Assembly: GCA_900542295.1 (NCBI GenBank)
Contig: UQNJ01000002.1
Span: 135,606 to 199,605, forward strand
DNA: 64,000 bases
Origin: an uncultured Eubacteriales bacterium
Lineage (GTDB): Bacteria; Bacillota; Clostridia; Peptostreptococcales; Anaerovoracaceae
Direction: 5' to 3'
Of the stretch, positions 32,268-41,125 are shown piece after piece; position 1 is the first letter of the stretch; each line of letters starts with the position of its first letter. The translations under genes and the position numbers were made by a program. Under the pieces are notes generated by a model that was not told the origin of the DNA, did no database searches, and was given only the letters and a program-made list of their open reading frames with translations.

Positions 32268-34730
32268 TTAAATGTCTCTGAGAGCTGCATCCAGTTTTTC
32301 TTTCAGTGCGTCAAGTATTCTGCCGTGTACCTTATTTACATCTTCATCGGTGAGAGTTCTTTCATCATGTCTGTAGGTCATGGCAAACGCAACACTCTTT
32401 TTATTTTCTCCTACCTGCGGACCTCTGTAAACATCAAACATCTTTACCTCTCTGAGAAGCTTTCCTCCCGCCGCTTTGATAGTTCTTTCTATATCTCCCA
32501 CAGCTGTATCTTCGTCAACAACAAGAGCTATATCTCGTGAAACCGCAGGATACTTAGGCAGAGGGCTGTAAACCTTTTCAAGATTTGCCATTTCCGATAC
32601 GACATTGAAGAAAAGCTCGGCAACATAGCATCGTGTACCTATTGCGTACTTTTCGGCTACATCGGGATGAACTTCTCCCATTATTCCAAGCTCAACAAAC
32701 TCTTCGTCTGAACCTGCCAAACCGAAATTATCGTCTTTTACTGCGATTCTTGCACATCTTCCCGGATGATATGTGCCGTATTCTTTTTCCGGAATAAATT
32801 CAAGTTCTTTTATTCCAAGTTTTCCTAAAAGTTCTTCTATGGTACCTTTAAGGGTAAAGAAATCTTCTTCCGGACCGTATAAACCTATTGACATCGCATC
32901 ACTTTCTGTAGGAAGCTCGTTTTCATCAAGAAGATTTACCATGAATGTATTGCCGATTTCAAACGCTCTTACCGACTCTGTATTTCTTGAATAGTTTCTT
33001 CCAAGTACCTCAATCATTCCCGGTGTAAGAACAGTTCTCATGACGGAAGTATCCTCTCCCAGAGGGTTGAGAATTCTTACAAAAGCTCTCTCCCATGAGT
33101 CTTCATCTATTCTTATGTTATCAACACCTTTAGGACTTACGAAAGAATAAGTCTGAATCTCATTGGCGCCAAGGGCACACATGGCTTCTCTTGCCATATC
33201 CTTTACATCTCTTTCGTATGACTGAGATGCTTCGTTGTTTCCTTTTGGAATTGTTACAGGCATCTTATCGTATCCGTAAAGTCTTGCCACCTCTTCGATA
33301 AGATCTTCTTCTATTTCTATATCCTGTCTTACGGTAGGAGGTGTTACATACATATCATCTCCGTCGCCTTCAACTTTCATCTCGAGAGCCTCGAAATAAT
33401 TCACCATCTGCTCTCTGTCTATATCTATACCGAGAACGCTGTTTATTCTGCTCACCCTTCCATGAACTGTTCTTGCTTTTTCTGGTTCAGGATATACATC
33501 GACTCTTCCTCCTACTACTTTTCCTCCGCCGATAAGTTCTATCAGATAGCACACTCTGTCGGCAGCATCTCCGCATAGATTAGGGTCTATGCCTTTTTCG
33601 TATCTTGAAGATGCTTCTGTTCTGAGTCCCAGTCTCTTGGCTGTAGTTCTAACGCTGTTTCCAAGGAAGTTGGCTGATTCCACAATTATAGTTGAAGTGT
33701 CTTTTTCTATCTCGGAATTCAGTCCTCCCATTACGCCTGCAACTGCTATTGACTTTTCTGCGTCATGTATCATCAGCATTTTGTCGTCAAGAGTTCTTTC
33801 GGTTCCGTCAAGAGTAGTAAATTTTTCGCCGGCCTCAGCAGTATCAACGACAATCTTTCTGCCTGCTACACTGTTTATGTCGAAGGCGTGTATCGGCTGA
33901 CCGTATTCCAGCATTACAAAGTTAGTTATATCAACAATATTGTTTATGGGTCTCATACCCGCATGAATAAGTCTTCTCTGTAACCACCATGGAGACTCCT
34001 CTACTTTAACATCTTTTACGATTCTTGCAACATAACGCTTGCAAAGCTCTGATTTTATCTCTACGCTTACGAAATCCGAAGCATCCCCCTCCTCGTCTCT
34101 GCACTGTGTCTGAGGATATTTTACTTTATCGCCAAAAGTTGCGGCTGCTTCTCTTGCCATGCCTACCATGGAAAGACAATCAGGTCTGTTTGGTGTTATT
34201 TCAAAATCTATTACTGAATCTTTGAGTTCCAGAGCCTCTGCAAAATCTTTTCCTACAGGATATTCTCCGTTTAAAATCCAGATTCCATCTCTCTGATTTA
34301 CAGGCACAACCTTATCGGCAAAGCCGAGTTCTCCGAAGGAACAAAGCATACCTTCCGACTCCACACCTCTAAGCTTACCTGCTTTTATAACAACTCCGTC
34401 ATCTGTCTTAGGCTGTCCGTGAAGAGGTCCCGGTATTCTGCTTCCGTCTAATGCTACAGGAACATATGCACCCTCAAATACATTAGGTGCTCCTGTAACT
34501 ATCTGAACAGGTTTTTCTTTGCCTACATCAAGCTGACATACCACAAGCTTATCAGCATCCGGATGCTTTTCTATTTTCAATATCCTGCCTACCACTACAT
34601 TTTCCATATCACAGCCGACATGTTCCATAGTTTCCAAATTGGAACCTGACATTATCATTCTGTCGCAGAAAGTTTCAGGATCTGCTTTTATATCTGTATA
34701 ATCTTTTAACCATGCTAATGAAACTATCAT
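32268..34730 (-). CDS. pheT: phenylalanyl-tRNA synthetase beta subunit
   Basis: The 820-residue subunit is complete. It has an EMAP/OB tRNA-binding domain (VGRILKIEKHPDADKLVVCQ), B3/B4 editing domain (GHFD-type region, CSFGELGFAD), B5 domain and a C-terminal ferredoxin-fold anticodon-binding domain (PLPKYPAVSRDIALVVDEDT). Together with pheS it charges tRNA-Phe. The start at 34730 has GGGAGG 7 nt upstream and begins MIVSLAWLKDYTD, normal for the family. It follows pheS by 13 bp. Confidence 0.96.
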   Translation of the reverse strand: MIVSLAWLKDYTDIKADPETFCDRMIMSGSNLETMEHVGCDMENVVVGRILKIEKHPDADKLVVCQLDVGKEKPVQIVTGAPNVFEGAYVPVALDGSRIPGPLHGQPKTDDGVVIKAGKLRGVESEGMLCSFGELGFADKVVPVNQRDGIWILNGEYPVGKDFAEALELKDSVIDFEITPNRPDCLSMVGMAREAAATFGDKVKYPQTQCRDEEGDASDFVSVEIKSELCKRYVARIVKDVKVEESPWWLQRRLIHAGMRPINNIVDITNFVMLEYGQPIHAFDINSVAGRKIVVDTAEAGEKFTTLDGTERTLDDKMLMIHDAEKSIAVAGVMGGLNSEIEKDTSTIIVESANFLGNSVRTTAKRLGLRTEASSRYEKGIDPNLCGDAADRVCYLIELIGGGKVVGGRVDVYPEPEKARTVHGRVSRINSVLGIDIDREQMVNYFEALEMKVEGDGDDMYVTPPTVRQDIEIEEDLIEEVARLYGYDKMPVTIPKGNNEASQSYERDVKDMAREAMCALGANEIQTYSFVSPKGVDNIRIDEDSWERAFVRILNPLGEDTSVMRTVLTPGMIEVLGRNYSRNTESVRAFEIGNTFMVNLLDENELPTESDAMSIGLYGPEEDFFTLKGTIEELLGKLGIKELEFIPEKEYGTYHPGRCARIAVKDDNFGLAGSDEEFVELGIMGEVHPDVAEKYAIGTRCYVAELFFNVVSEMANLEKVYSPLPKYPAVSRDIALVVDEDTAVGDIERTIKAAGGKLLREVKMFDVYRGPQVGENKKSVAFAMTYRHDERTLTDEDVNKVHGRILDALKEKLDAALRDI

Positions 34731-34743
34731 TCGATCTACCTCC

Positions 34744-35766
34744 CTACTTGAACTGTTCAATAAAACGCATATCGTTTTCGTAAAGCAGTCTGATGTCATC
34801 TATTCCGTATTTGAGCATTGCTATTCTCTCAACTCCCATACCGAATGCAAAACCTGTATATTTTTCGGTATCTATTCCGCCTACCTTCAATACATTAGGA
34901 TGCACCATTCCACAGCCCAAGATTTCTATCCAACCGCTGCCCTTACATACTCTGCATCCCTTTCCTCCGCACTTGAAGCATGAAACATCCATTTCTGCTG
35001 ATGGTTCGGTAAACGGGAAGTGGTGAGGCCTGAATTTTGTTCTGGTCTGTGAACCGAACATCTGCTTGGCAAAGCTGTCAAGCACACCTTTCAGGTCTGC
35101 CATGGTAATTCCTTCATCTACAACGAGTCCCTCAACCTGATGGAACATAGGAGAATGAGTTGCATCAGGAGTATCACAGCGGAAGCAGCGACCGGGAGCA
35201 AAAACTCTGATAGGAGGTTTCTGCGTCATTAAAGTTCTTACCTGTACAGGTGATGTCTGTGTTCTAAGAAGTATATCATCGTTTATGTAAAATGTATCAG
35301 TCCAGTCTCGTGCAGGATGATACGGGCCTGCGTTCAAAGCGTCAAAATTATTGAAAACCGTCTCAACCTCAGGTCCTTCTGTCAGCGAAAATCCCATGGA
35401 TTTGAAAACCTTGGATATTTCCTCTATTGTAATTGTTATAGGGTGCTTTGTTCCCAGCTTGCGAGTCTTTCCCGGCTCAGTTACATCTATTGCCTCGGCC
35501 TTGAATCTTTCCTCTTTGGCTTTTTCTTTGAGTTGGTTCACCTTTTCTGCAAGCATTGCCTCAATCTCAGCTCTTACCTGATTAGCTGCCTGTCCCAGTT
35601 CTTTTCTCTCATCGGGAGACAACCCACCCATTGATCTTAATATTTCTGTAAGTGCTCCTTTTTTCCCCAGCACTTTGACTCTTGTCTCGTCTGTTTCCTG
35701 CAAAGAAGCTGCATTTTCAAGCTGTTTTTTTGATTCTTCTAAAATTGTTCTCAATTTCTCTTTCAT
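34744..35766 (-). CDS. pheS: phenylalanyl-tRNA synthetase alpha subunit
   Basis: The 340-residue class II catalytic subunit has an N-terminal coiled coil (1-90), motif 2 (PGRCFRCDTPDATHSPMFHQ), the FPFTEPSAEMDV stretch and motif 3 (TGFAFGMGVERIAMLKYGID). A Cys-rich insert CFKCGGKGCRVCKGSG is ordinary in bacterial PheS. The start at 35766 has AGAGG upstream. It begins the pheS-pheT-zapA-mutS2-DUF523-argS transcript. The 56-bp gap to the methyltransferase gene is too short for a T-box. Confidence 0.96.
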   Translation of the reverse strand: MKEKLRTILEESKKQLENAASLQETDETRVKVLGKKGALTEILRSMGGLSPDERKELGQAANQVRAEIEAMLAEKVNQLKEKAKEERFKAEAIDVTEPGKTRKLGTKHPITITIEEISKVFKSMGFSLTEGPEVETVFNNFDALNAGPYHPARDWTDTFYINDDILLRTQTSPVQVRTLMTQKPPIRVFAPGRCFRCDTPDATHSPMFHQVEGLVVDEGITMADLKGVLDSFAKQMFGSQTRTKFRPHHFPFTEPSAEMDVSCFKCGGKGCRVCKGSGWIEILGCGMVHPNVLKVGGIDTEKYTGFAFGMGVERIAMLKYGIDDIRLLYENDMRFIEQFK

Positions 35767-35822
35767 GTTTTTTCAGACCTCTCGATATGAATATTTATGT
35801 TTATCAATTTCCTTGTATTATT

Positions 35823-36620
35823 CTATGCATCGTGTTTAATTCTGACGGCTTCATACATGATTATTGCTGCCGCCACCGAAGCATTTAAGGACTCTATTGT
35901 TCCTCTCATTGGAATTTTTATTTTCAATTCTGATTTTCCCATGAGGTTTTCCGATACACCGTTTCCTTCGTTACCTACTATAAAAGCGATATTGCGGCTC
36001 ATATCCTCCTCATAATAATATCGGCTGCCAACGGGACTTGCGGCTGCAAGCTTCTTGCCGGCAGCCTTAATAAATCGTATAAGCTCCTCTTCTGTATTCA
36101 GGAAAAGCACCGGAACTCTAAAAAGCGATCCGGCAGCTGACCTAACAGTCTTTGGAGAAAAAATATCTGCAGTACCCTTCATCGCTATAACCAGACCATA
36201 ACCGGCAGCATCTGCCGTTCTTATTATAGTTCCTATATTGCCGGGATCCTGTAATCTGTCTAAAATCACAAAATTACTATCTTTGCTGCAATTAAAAAGA
36301 ATTTCATCCGCTGAAATTTCCGGCTTTTTAACTGCGGCTATCACGCCTTGGCTTGTCTCGGTCATGGCTAAGTCTTTAAATACGGCTTCATCGGCAACAA
36401 AAATATTACTTTTTATTTTATCTGCAATATTTTCTATAATTCCGACACTGTCTTTTCTGCATACGACAGATTCTATAACTGTATTACTGCTTAAAACCGC
36501 CTCATTTAAAAGATTTTCTCCCTCGATAAGGTACATACCTGTCTTATCTCTGTATTTTTTTGTCTGTAGCTTTTTTAAAAGCTTATATACCTGATTGTTT
36601 TTAGATGTTATTTCTATCAC
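35823..36620 (-). CDS. TrmH/SpoU-family RNA 2'-O-methyltransferase
   Basis: The 265-residue protein has an N-terminal RNA-binding domain (1-95; SKNNQVYKLLKKLQTKKYRD, GMYLIEGENLLNEA) and a SpoU methyltransferase knot with motifs LDRLQDPGNIGTIIRTADAA, FIVGNEGNGVSE and IPMRGTIESLNASVAAAIIM. It methylates a ribose in rRNA or tRNA, target unknown (RlmB/TsnR-like). The start is GTG (36618-36620) with CAGGAA upstream. The pheS start lies 57 bp further along. Complete. Confidence 0.92.
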   Translation of the reverse strand: MIEITSKNNQVYKLLKKLQTKKYRDKTGMYLIEGENLLNEAVLSSNTVIESVVCRKDSVGIIENIADKIKSNIFVADEAVFKDLAMTETSQGVIAAVKKPEISADEILFNCSKDSNFVILDRLQDPGNIGTIIRTADAAGYGLVIAMKGTADIFSPKTVRSAAGSLFRVPVLFLNTEEELIRFIKAAGKKLAAASPVGSRYYYEEDMSRNIAFIVGNEGNGVSENLMGKSELKIKIPMRGTIESLNASVAAAIIMYEAVRIKHDA

Positions 36621-36639
36621 TTTAATTTCCTGAATTCAA

Positions 36640-36675
36640 TGATAATTTATCATAAGAGCCGGCTGCGCCGGCTCT
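36640..36675 (-). terminator. tandem hairpins after ftsZ
   Basis: A perfect 9-bp GC-rich stem (AGAGCCGGC/GCCGGCTCT, 36655-36675) is followed on the minus strand by a second palindrome ATGATAA/TTATCAT (36640-36654). There is no T run, so it may cap or stabilise the ftsZ mRNA rather than terminate efficiently. Confidence 0.6.
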
Positions 36676-36682
36676 GACATTG

Positions 36683-37843
36683 CTATTTAAGAAAATCCGG
36701 AATTTCAAATTTTGAAGTCCCCTCTTCCTCGTCACTTAAAAGATCCTGTAAAGTGCGCTCGGTTCCGCTTAGACCTTCCACCTGACCAAAAACCACATCC
36801 TCATCGTTTTTTGAATTCTCTGCCTTGGCCGGTTCTTCCTTCTCAAGACCTCTTGAAGGAGCAGATTTTTCAGCTTCCTCCTTTTCCAGTCCTTCACCGA
36901 AGCCGGTTGCGATCACGGTAATTGCCACTTCGTCTTCCATCTCTTCGTTTACAGCGGCTCCGAAAATGAGTATGCAGTCTCTGTCTGCCTGTTCTTCAAC
37001 CATTCCGGCAATCTTGCTGACTTCAAGCATTCCTAAATCGTATCCGCCTGAAACATAAAGCAGTATTGCTTTTGCACCCTGGATGGTAGTCTCAAGCATA
37101 GGACTTTCTATTGCCGACTTGACGGCATCTTCTGCTCTGTTCTCTCCATGACCTTTACCTGTACCCATATGTGCGATGCCTCTGTCTGTCATTACAGACT
37201 TAACATCGGCAAAGTCCACATTGATAAGAGCAAAGTCGGAAATCAGATCGGATATTCCCTGTACTCCCTGTCTGAGCACATCGTCGGCCATGCGGAAAGC
37301 GTCAAGCATCGAAGTGTTTTTATCACAATTCTGAAGCAATTTATCATTAGGAACAACCACTAAAGAATCAACATATCGCTTAAGGAATCCTATTCCCAGC
37401 TCTGCTTGTTTCTTTCGTTTGGCGCCCTCAAAAGAGAAAGGTTTTGTCACAACCCCAACTGTAAGAATTCCCATGTCTCTTGCAGCTTTTGCTATTATAG
37501 GGGCAGCCCCGGTTCCTGTGCCGCCTCCCATACCTGCAGTCACAAAAATCATATCTGCTCCGTCAATTATAGCAGATATTTCATCCAACGTTTCCTCGGC
37601 AGCTCTCTGACCAACTTCAGGATTCGCTCCTGCACCCAGTCCTCTTGTGAGCTTTTCCCCTATCTGTATCTTAGTCTCAGCAAGACATCTGTTGAGTGCT
37701 TGTCTATCTGTATTAACGGCAATAAACTCAACGCCCTGGAGTCCGGCCTCTACCATGCGATTAACTGCATTGCATCCGCCGCCACCAACACCGATGACTT
37801 TTATGACTGCCGCTTTTTCCATTTCAGTCTCTATCTGTAGCAT
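36683..37843 (-). CDS. ftsZ: cell division GTPase FtsZ
   Basis: The 386-residue tubulin homolog forms the division ring. It has the GTP-binding motif GGGTGTGAAP (about residue 103) and GVGGGGCNAVNRM near the N-terminus, then a linker of about 60 Glu/Lys-rich residues and the conserved C-terminal peptide EIPDFLK that binds FtsA, SepF or ZapA-type partners. The start at 37843 has AAGGA 7 nt upstream. A 96-bp gap separates it from ftsQ. No ftsA gene is adjacent, so SepF or another anchor probably does that job. Confidence 0.97.
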   Translation of the reverse strand: MLQIETEMEKAAVIKVIGVGGGGCNAVNRMVEAGLQGVEFIAVNTDRQALNRCLAETKIQIGEKLTRGLGAGANPEVGQRAAEETLDEISAIIDGADMIFVTAGMGGGTGTGAAPIIAKAARDMGILTVGVVTKPFSFEGAKRKKQAELGIGFLKRYVDSLVVVPNDKLLQNCDKNTSMLDAFRMADDVLRQGVQGISDLISDFALINVDFADVKSVMTDRGIAHMGTGKGHGENRAEDAVKSAIESPMLETTIQGAKAILLYVSGGYDLGMLEVSKIAGMVEEQADRDCILIFGAAVNEEMEDEVAITVIATGFGEGLEKEEAEKSAPSRGLEKEEPAKAENSKNDEDVVFGQVEGLSGTERTLQDLLSDEEEGTSKFEIPDFLK

Positions 37844-37939
37844 CTTAAATCCTTCCTCCTCAGTATTCCCATTATCTTTTATATTTTATCATATATGAAA
37901 CCCTATTGCACGAAAAATTAAGGTTTTTTTAAGGTTTTT

Positions 37940-38686
37940 TTAGTCAAAAGCAGGGCTGAAAGAAATGTATTCGTCTCCGCTCACCTTAACTGTACCTCTT
38001 TCTATATTTATATCAAAAAGACCCTTTATCACCTTTTGCAGATTGCCGCTCTCCATTGCCTTCGTAATGTTCTGGGATGTTCCTACACATATCAGACTGT
38101 CCAGCACATATGCTTTAACTCCTGTTTCTGTCGTTTCAACAGTCTTAAAATACATGTCGTTTTTATCCATTGAGTCAATCAGATCCATTATCTGCCTCAT
38201 CTTAACGGTTTCTTCAACTTCTATAGGCAATCCGACCTCTATCTTGCTTATCGTAAGTCCCTTGATTATAGTCAGCTCCGGCTCAACTTCCGTCTTCCTC
38301 AAAACTGTCTCATCTTTATCTAAAACCACATAATTTTCGCCGTAAGCGACGGCACATATCTGTTTTCTTTCAGTTATTTCTATTTTTATTTTGTCAGGTA
38401 AAATTCTCTTTACTTTTACCTTTTCCATATATGGATCTTTTTCAAGTCGTTTTTTTATATCTCCGACTCCTGCTCCCCAGAATATATTTTTTCCCGTCTT
38501 GCAGTTTCCCATGGTCATTATCTCGTCTTCACTGTAATACGCATTTCCGGAAACCTCAAAGGAGGTAACATCGAAAAGCTGTGATGATGCGAAAAAATAA
38601 ATTCCGATACCTACCGCTGCAATGATAATCAGTTTAACCAGCAGACTGATTCTTTTTTTCTTATGTTTCTTCTCTCTTCGTTTCAA
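37940..38686 (-). CDS. ftsQ: cell division protein FtsQ/DivIB
   Basis: The protein (about 248 residues) has a basic cytoplasmic N-terminus, one membrane helix (about 17-38; LVKLIIIAAVGIGIYFFASS), a POTRA domain (VTSFEVSGNAYYSEDEI) and a beta domain (DKIKIEITERKQICAVAYGE). It belongs to the FtsQLB divisome subcomplex. The start is most likely TTG at 38684-38686, because AGGTGG lies 5 nt upstream; a GTG nine bases earlier is inside that site. Either start overlaps the end of murA. Confidence 0.9.
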   Translation of the reverse strand: MKRREKKHKKKRISLLVKLIIIAAVGIGIYFFASSQLFDVTSFEVSGNAYYSEDEIMTMGNCKTGKNIFWGAGVGDIKKRLEKDPYMEKVKVKRILPDKIKIEITERKQICAVAYGENYVVLDKDETVLRKTEVEPELTIIKGLTISKIEVGLPIEVEETVKMRQIMDLIDSMDKNDMYFKTVETTETGVKAYVLDSLICVGTSQNITKAMESGNLQKVIKGLFDINIERGTVKVSGDEYISFSPAFD

Positions 38687-39932
38687 TAAACCCACCTAAA
38701 GCCTTAAATCCTTTTTCAAGATCTTCGTATCCCCTTTGTATATGAAAAATATTCTTTACAGTTGTGCTTCCTTCCGCCATAAAGCCGGCCGTAACAAGAG
38801 CTGCTCCCCCTCTCAGATCCATGGCTGAAACTTCTGCTCCATGTAAATTTTTCACCCCTCTTATTATAGCATTTTTACCACAAGTTTCAATATCTGCCCC
38901 CATTTTAACCAGATCATTTTTATGGGTAAACCGGCTTTCAAATATTTCTTCTCTTATAGTAGTAAGCCCGGTGCTGCAAGTACAAAGACTCATCATCTGA
39001 GGCTGGCAGTCAGTAGGGAATCCCGGATATGGCTGTGTAACAACTATCCCCGGACTCTTAAGCTTTTTAGGCGCCCTTACTTCAATTATATTTTCGTAAC
39101 TTCTTATAAAAGCTCCCATCCGTTCAAAGCAATCGAGCACCTCTTTCATTATTTCAGGTCGTATGTTGCGAAATACGGCATTTCCCCCTGTTCCAATCAC
39201 TGCTGTCATATAAGTTGCCGCTTCTATTCTGTCTTCCAGTATAAAATACATCTGCTCCTTATATCCTGTTTTACCTTTACCGCTGCCTTTTATGAATATC
39301 GTATCGCTGCCTGCGCCGAAAACCTGAAACCCCGATGTGCGTAAAAACCCTTGAAGATCGCTTATCTCAGGTTCAGTTGCACAGTTTTCTATAATAGTAT
39401 CTCCGGTTCCGGACAAAGCCGCCATCATAATGTTTTCTGTAGCTCCTACGCTTGGATATGGCAGAGTTATCCTTCCCCCTTTACATTCACCACGGCAGCT
39501 TATGCAGTTTTCCTCCTCATAGACTTCAAAACCCAATCCGGAAAGGCCTTCTGTGTGCATGTCTATAGGTCTTTTGCCTATATTACACCCTCCCGGCCTA
39601 TGTATTACAGCCTCTCCGCATCTGACCAGAAGGCTGCCCATCAAAAATACAGATGACCTTATTTCTGCCATAAGGTTCTCAGGCACTGTGAACTGATTTA
39701 TACCTCTGCTGTCAATTATTATACAGTCTTTCTCCCACCTGCTCTTTGCACCAAGTTCTTTGAGAATATTCTCCATCGCAAAAACATCCCCTATCCTCGG
39801 ACAATCGTATATTTCATATATTCCTCCACAGCATACAGTGGCTGCAAGGATAGGCAACGCTGCGTTCTTTGCTCCTCTTATTCTATACTCGCCTCTAAGC
39901 GGAATGCCTCCCTCTATATAGTAGTTTTCCAA
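38661..39932 (-). CDS. murA: UDP-N-acetylglucosamine 1-carboxyvinyltransferase
   Basis: The protein of about 423 residues catalyses the first committed step of peptidoglycan synthesis. It has the substrate loop GAKNAALPILAATV, the catalytic Cys in RPGGCNIGKRPIDMH (Cys, so fosfomycin-reactive type) and PYPGFPTDCQPQMM. No ATG is available. TTG at 39930-39932, with GGGAGG 9 nt upstream, gives the family-typical beginning ENYYIEGGIPLRG; the TTG codon just before it is equally possible. The end overlaps ftsQ by about 26 bp. Confidence 0.94.
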   Translation of the reverse strand: MENYYIEGGIPLRGEYRIRGAKNAALPILAATVCCGGIYEIYDCPRIGDVFAMENILKELGAKSRWEKDCIIIDSRGINQFTVPENLMAEIRSSVFLMGSLLVRCGEAVIHRPGGCNIGKRPIDMHTEGLSGLGFEVYEEENCISCRGECKGGRITLPYPSVGATENIMMAALSGTGDTIIENCATEPEISDLQGFLRTSGFQVFGAGSDTIFIKGSGKGKTGYKEQMYFILEDRIEAATYMTAVIGTGGNAVFRNIRPEIMKEVLDCFERMGAFIRSYENIIEVRAPKKLKSPGIVVTQPYPGFPTDCQPQMMSLCTCSTGLTTIREEIFESRFTHKNDLVKMGADIETCGKNAIIRGVKNLHGAEVSAMDLRGGAALVTAGFMAEGSTTVKNIFHIQRGYEDLEKGFKALGGFIETKREET

Positions 39933-40006
39933 CAAAAAGCACCTCCCGACTCTATCTTCATAGTATGCCGGCAAGGTGCTGTGAGTGATTCTTATAACTA
40001 TTTCTT

Positions 40007-41116
40007 TTAAAGTTTTTCGTAATCGCCTATTATCTTACTGCATATAATATCCAGAGCCTTGTCAGGCGCACATTTCCCTGAAGCCTCTGACATCTGCCGG
40101 AGAACTTCCGGATTATTTTTGAGCCTCATGACATCCTCTATTACTCTTTTCATATCCAGGTCTTTTTCTTCTATCAAAATGGCTCCGCCCCTGTCTGCTA
40201 TTGCCTTTGCGTTGTAATACTGGTGATTTCCGGTAACATTGGGAGAAGGTATCAGTATTGCTGCTTTCCTGCTTACAGTAGTCTCCGCAACTGACAGCGC
40301 ACCGGCTCTGCTTATAACAACATCGCATGCAAGGAGATGCAAATCCATGTTGTCTATATAATCTTTAACCCTGATGTTATCAGCTAAGGTCAACCCCTCA
40401 GACGATATCTTCTTGCTGACATCCTCATAGTACCACTTTCCGGTGCCGGCAATAAGACTCACTCCGCTGTGTGCGTTAAACAATTTGATCAGTTCCAGCG
40501 CTACCTCGTTGATTTTAACAGATCCAAGGCTTCCTCCGAATGTAAATACCACAAAATCGTCCTGCGGAATTTTAAGCTTTTCTCTCGCCTCTTTCTTGCT
40601 TATTTCAAAAAAGGCCTTTCTCACCGGATTACCCGCATCAATATTCTTTTCAGGCTCCTTAAAATATTTTTTTGCGTCAGGAAATCCTAAAAATATATTT
40701 TTTACATACTTCTCAAGTGTTCTGTTGGCAAGTCCCGGGAAAGCGTTCTGTTCATGAAGATAACATAACTTTTTTTTCATGTGCCCGGCTATCAATACCG
40801 GAAAGCAAACATATCCTCCTGTTCCTATGACTACATCCGGCTTGAAGCGTTTCATTATCTTCAGCGATTGAAGAACACCTTTTGAAACTTTCAGCCCGGT
40901 CTTTGCAATCTGCACGGGAGTCACATGATCAAGCCATCTTGCATCGACCAGCTCCATCTTGTGACCGCTCTTAGGAACAACATCTTTTTCAATTCCCTCA
41001 CTGCATCCTATATACAGAACTTCTGTGTCCGGTTTAAGTTCTTTTAATTTGTCTGCTATGGCAAGAGCCGGGTATATATGACCCCCGGTTCCTCCTCCTG
41101 TAACGATTACTCTCAT
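40007..41116 (-). CDS. murG: undecaprenyldiphospho-muramoylpentapeptide beta-N-acetylglucosaminyltransferase
   Basis: The 369-residue glycosyltransferase makes lipid II from lipid I on the inner face of the membrane. Motifs include VTGGGTGGHIYPALAIA, GTGGYVCFPVLIAGHMKK, VFTFGGSLGSVKINEV and CDVVISRAGALSVAETTVSR. The start at 41116 (ATG) follows AGGTG by 7 nt; a GTG nine bases upstream lies in that site, next to the ftsW stop. Normal length. Confidence 0.96.
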   Translation of the reverse strand: MRVIVTGGGTGGHIYPALAIADKLKELKPDTEVLYIGCSEGIEKDVVPKSGHKMELVDARWLDHVTPVQIAKTGLKVSKGVLQSLKIMKRFKPDVVIGTGGYVCFPVLIAGHMKKKLCYLHEQNAFPGLANRTLEKYVKNIFLGFPDAKKYFKEPEKNIDAGNPVRKAFFEISKKEAREKLKIPQDDFVVFTFGGSLGSVKINEVALELIKLFNAHSGVSLIAGTGKWYYEDVSKKISSEGLTLADNIRVKDYIDNMDLHLLACDVVISRAGALSVAETTVSRKAAILIPSPNVTGNHQYYNAKAIADRGGAILIEEKDLDMKRVIEDVMRLKNNPEVLRQMSEASGKCAPDKALDIICSKIIGDYEKL

Positions 41117-41125
41117 TTTTTTCAC

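Noticed and set aside
34700..35830. T-box leader before pheS
   Set aside because: The gap to the upstream gene is only 56 bp, with no antiterminator or specifier loop.
37920..37942. Two AAGGTTTTTTT repeats between ftsQ and ftsZ as an operator or terminator
   Set aside because: They are direct repeats in low-complexity sequence without a stem; no support for function.
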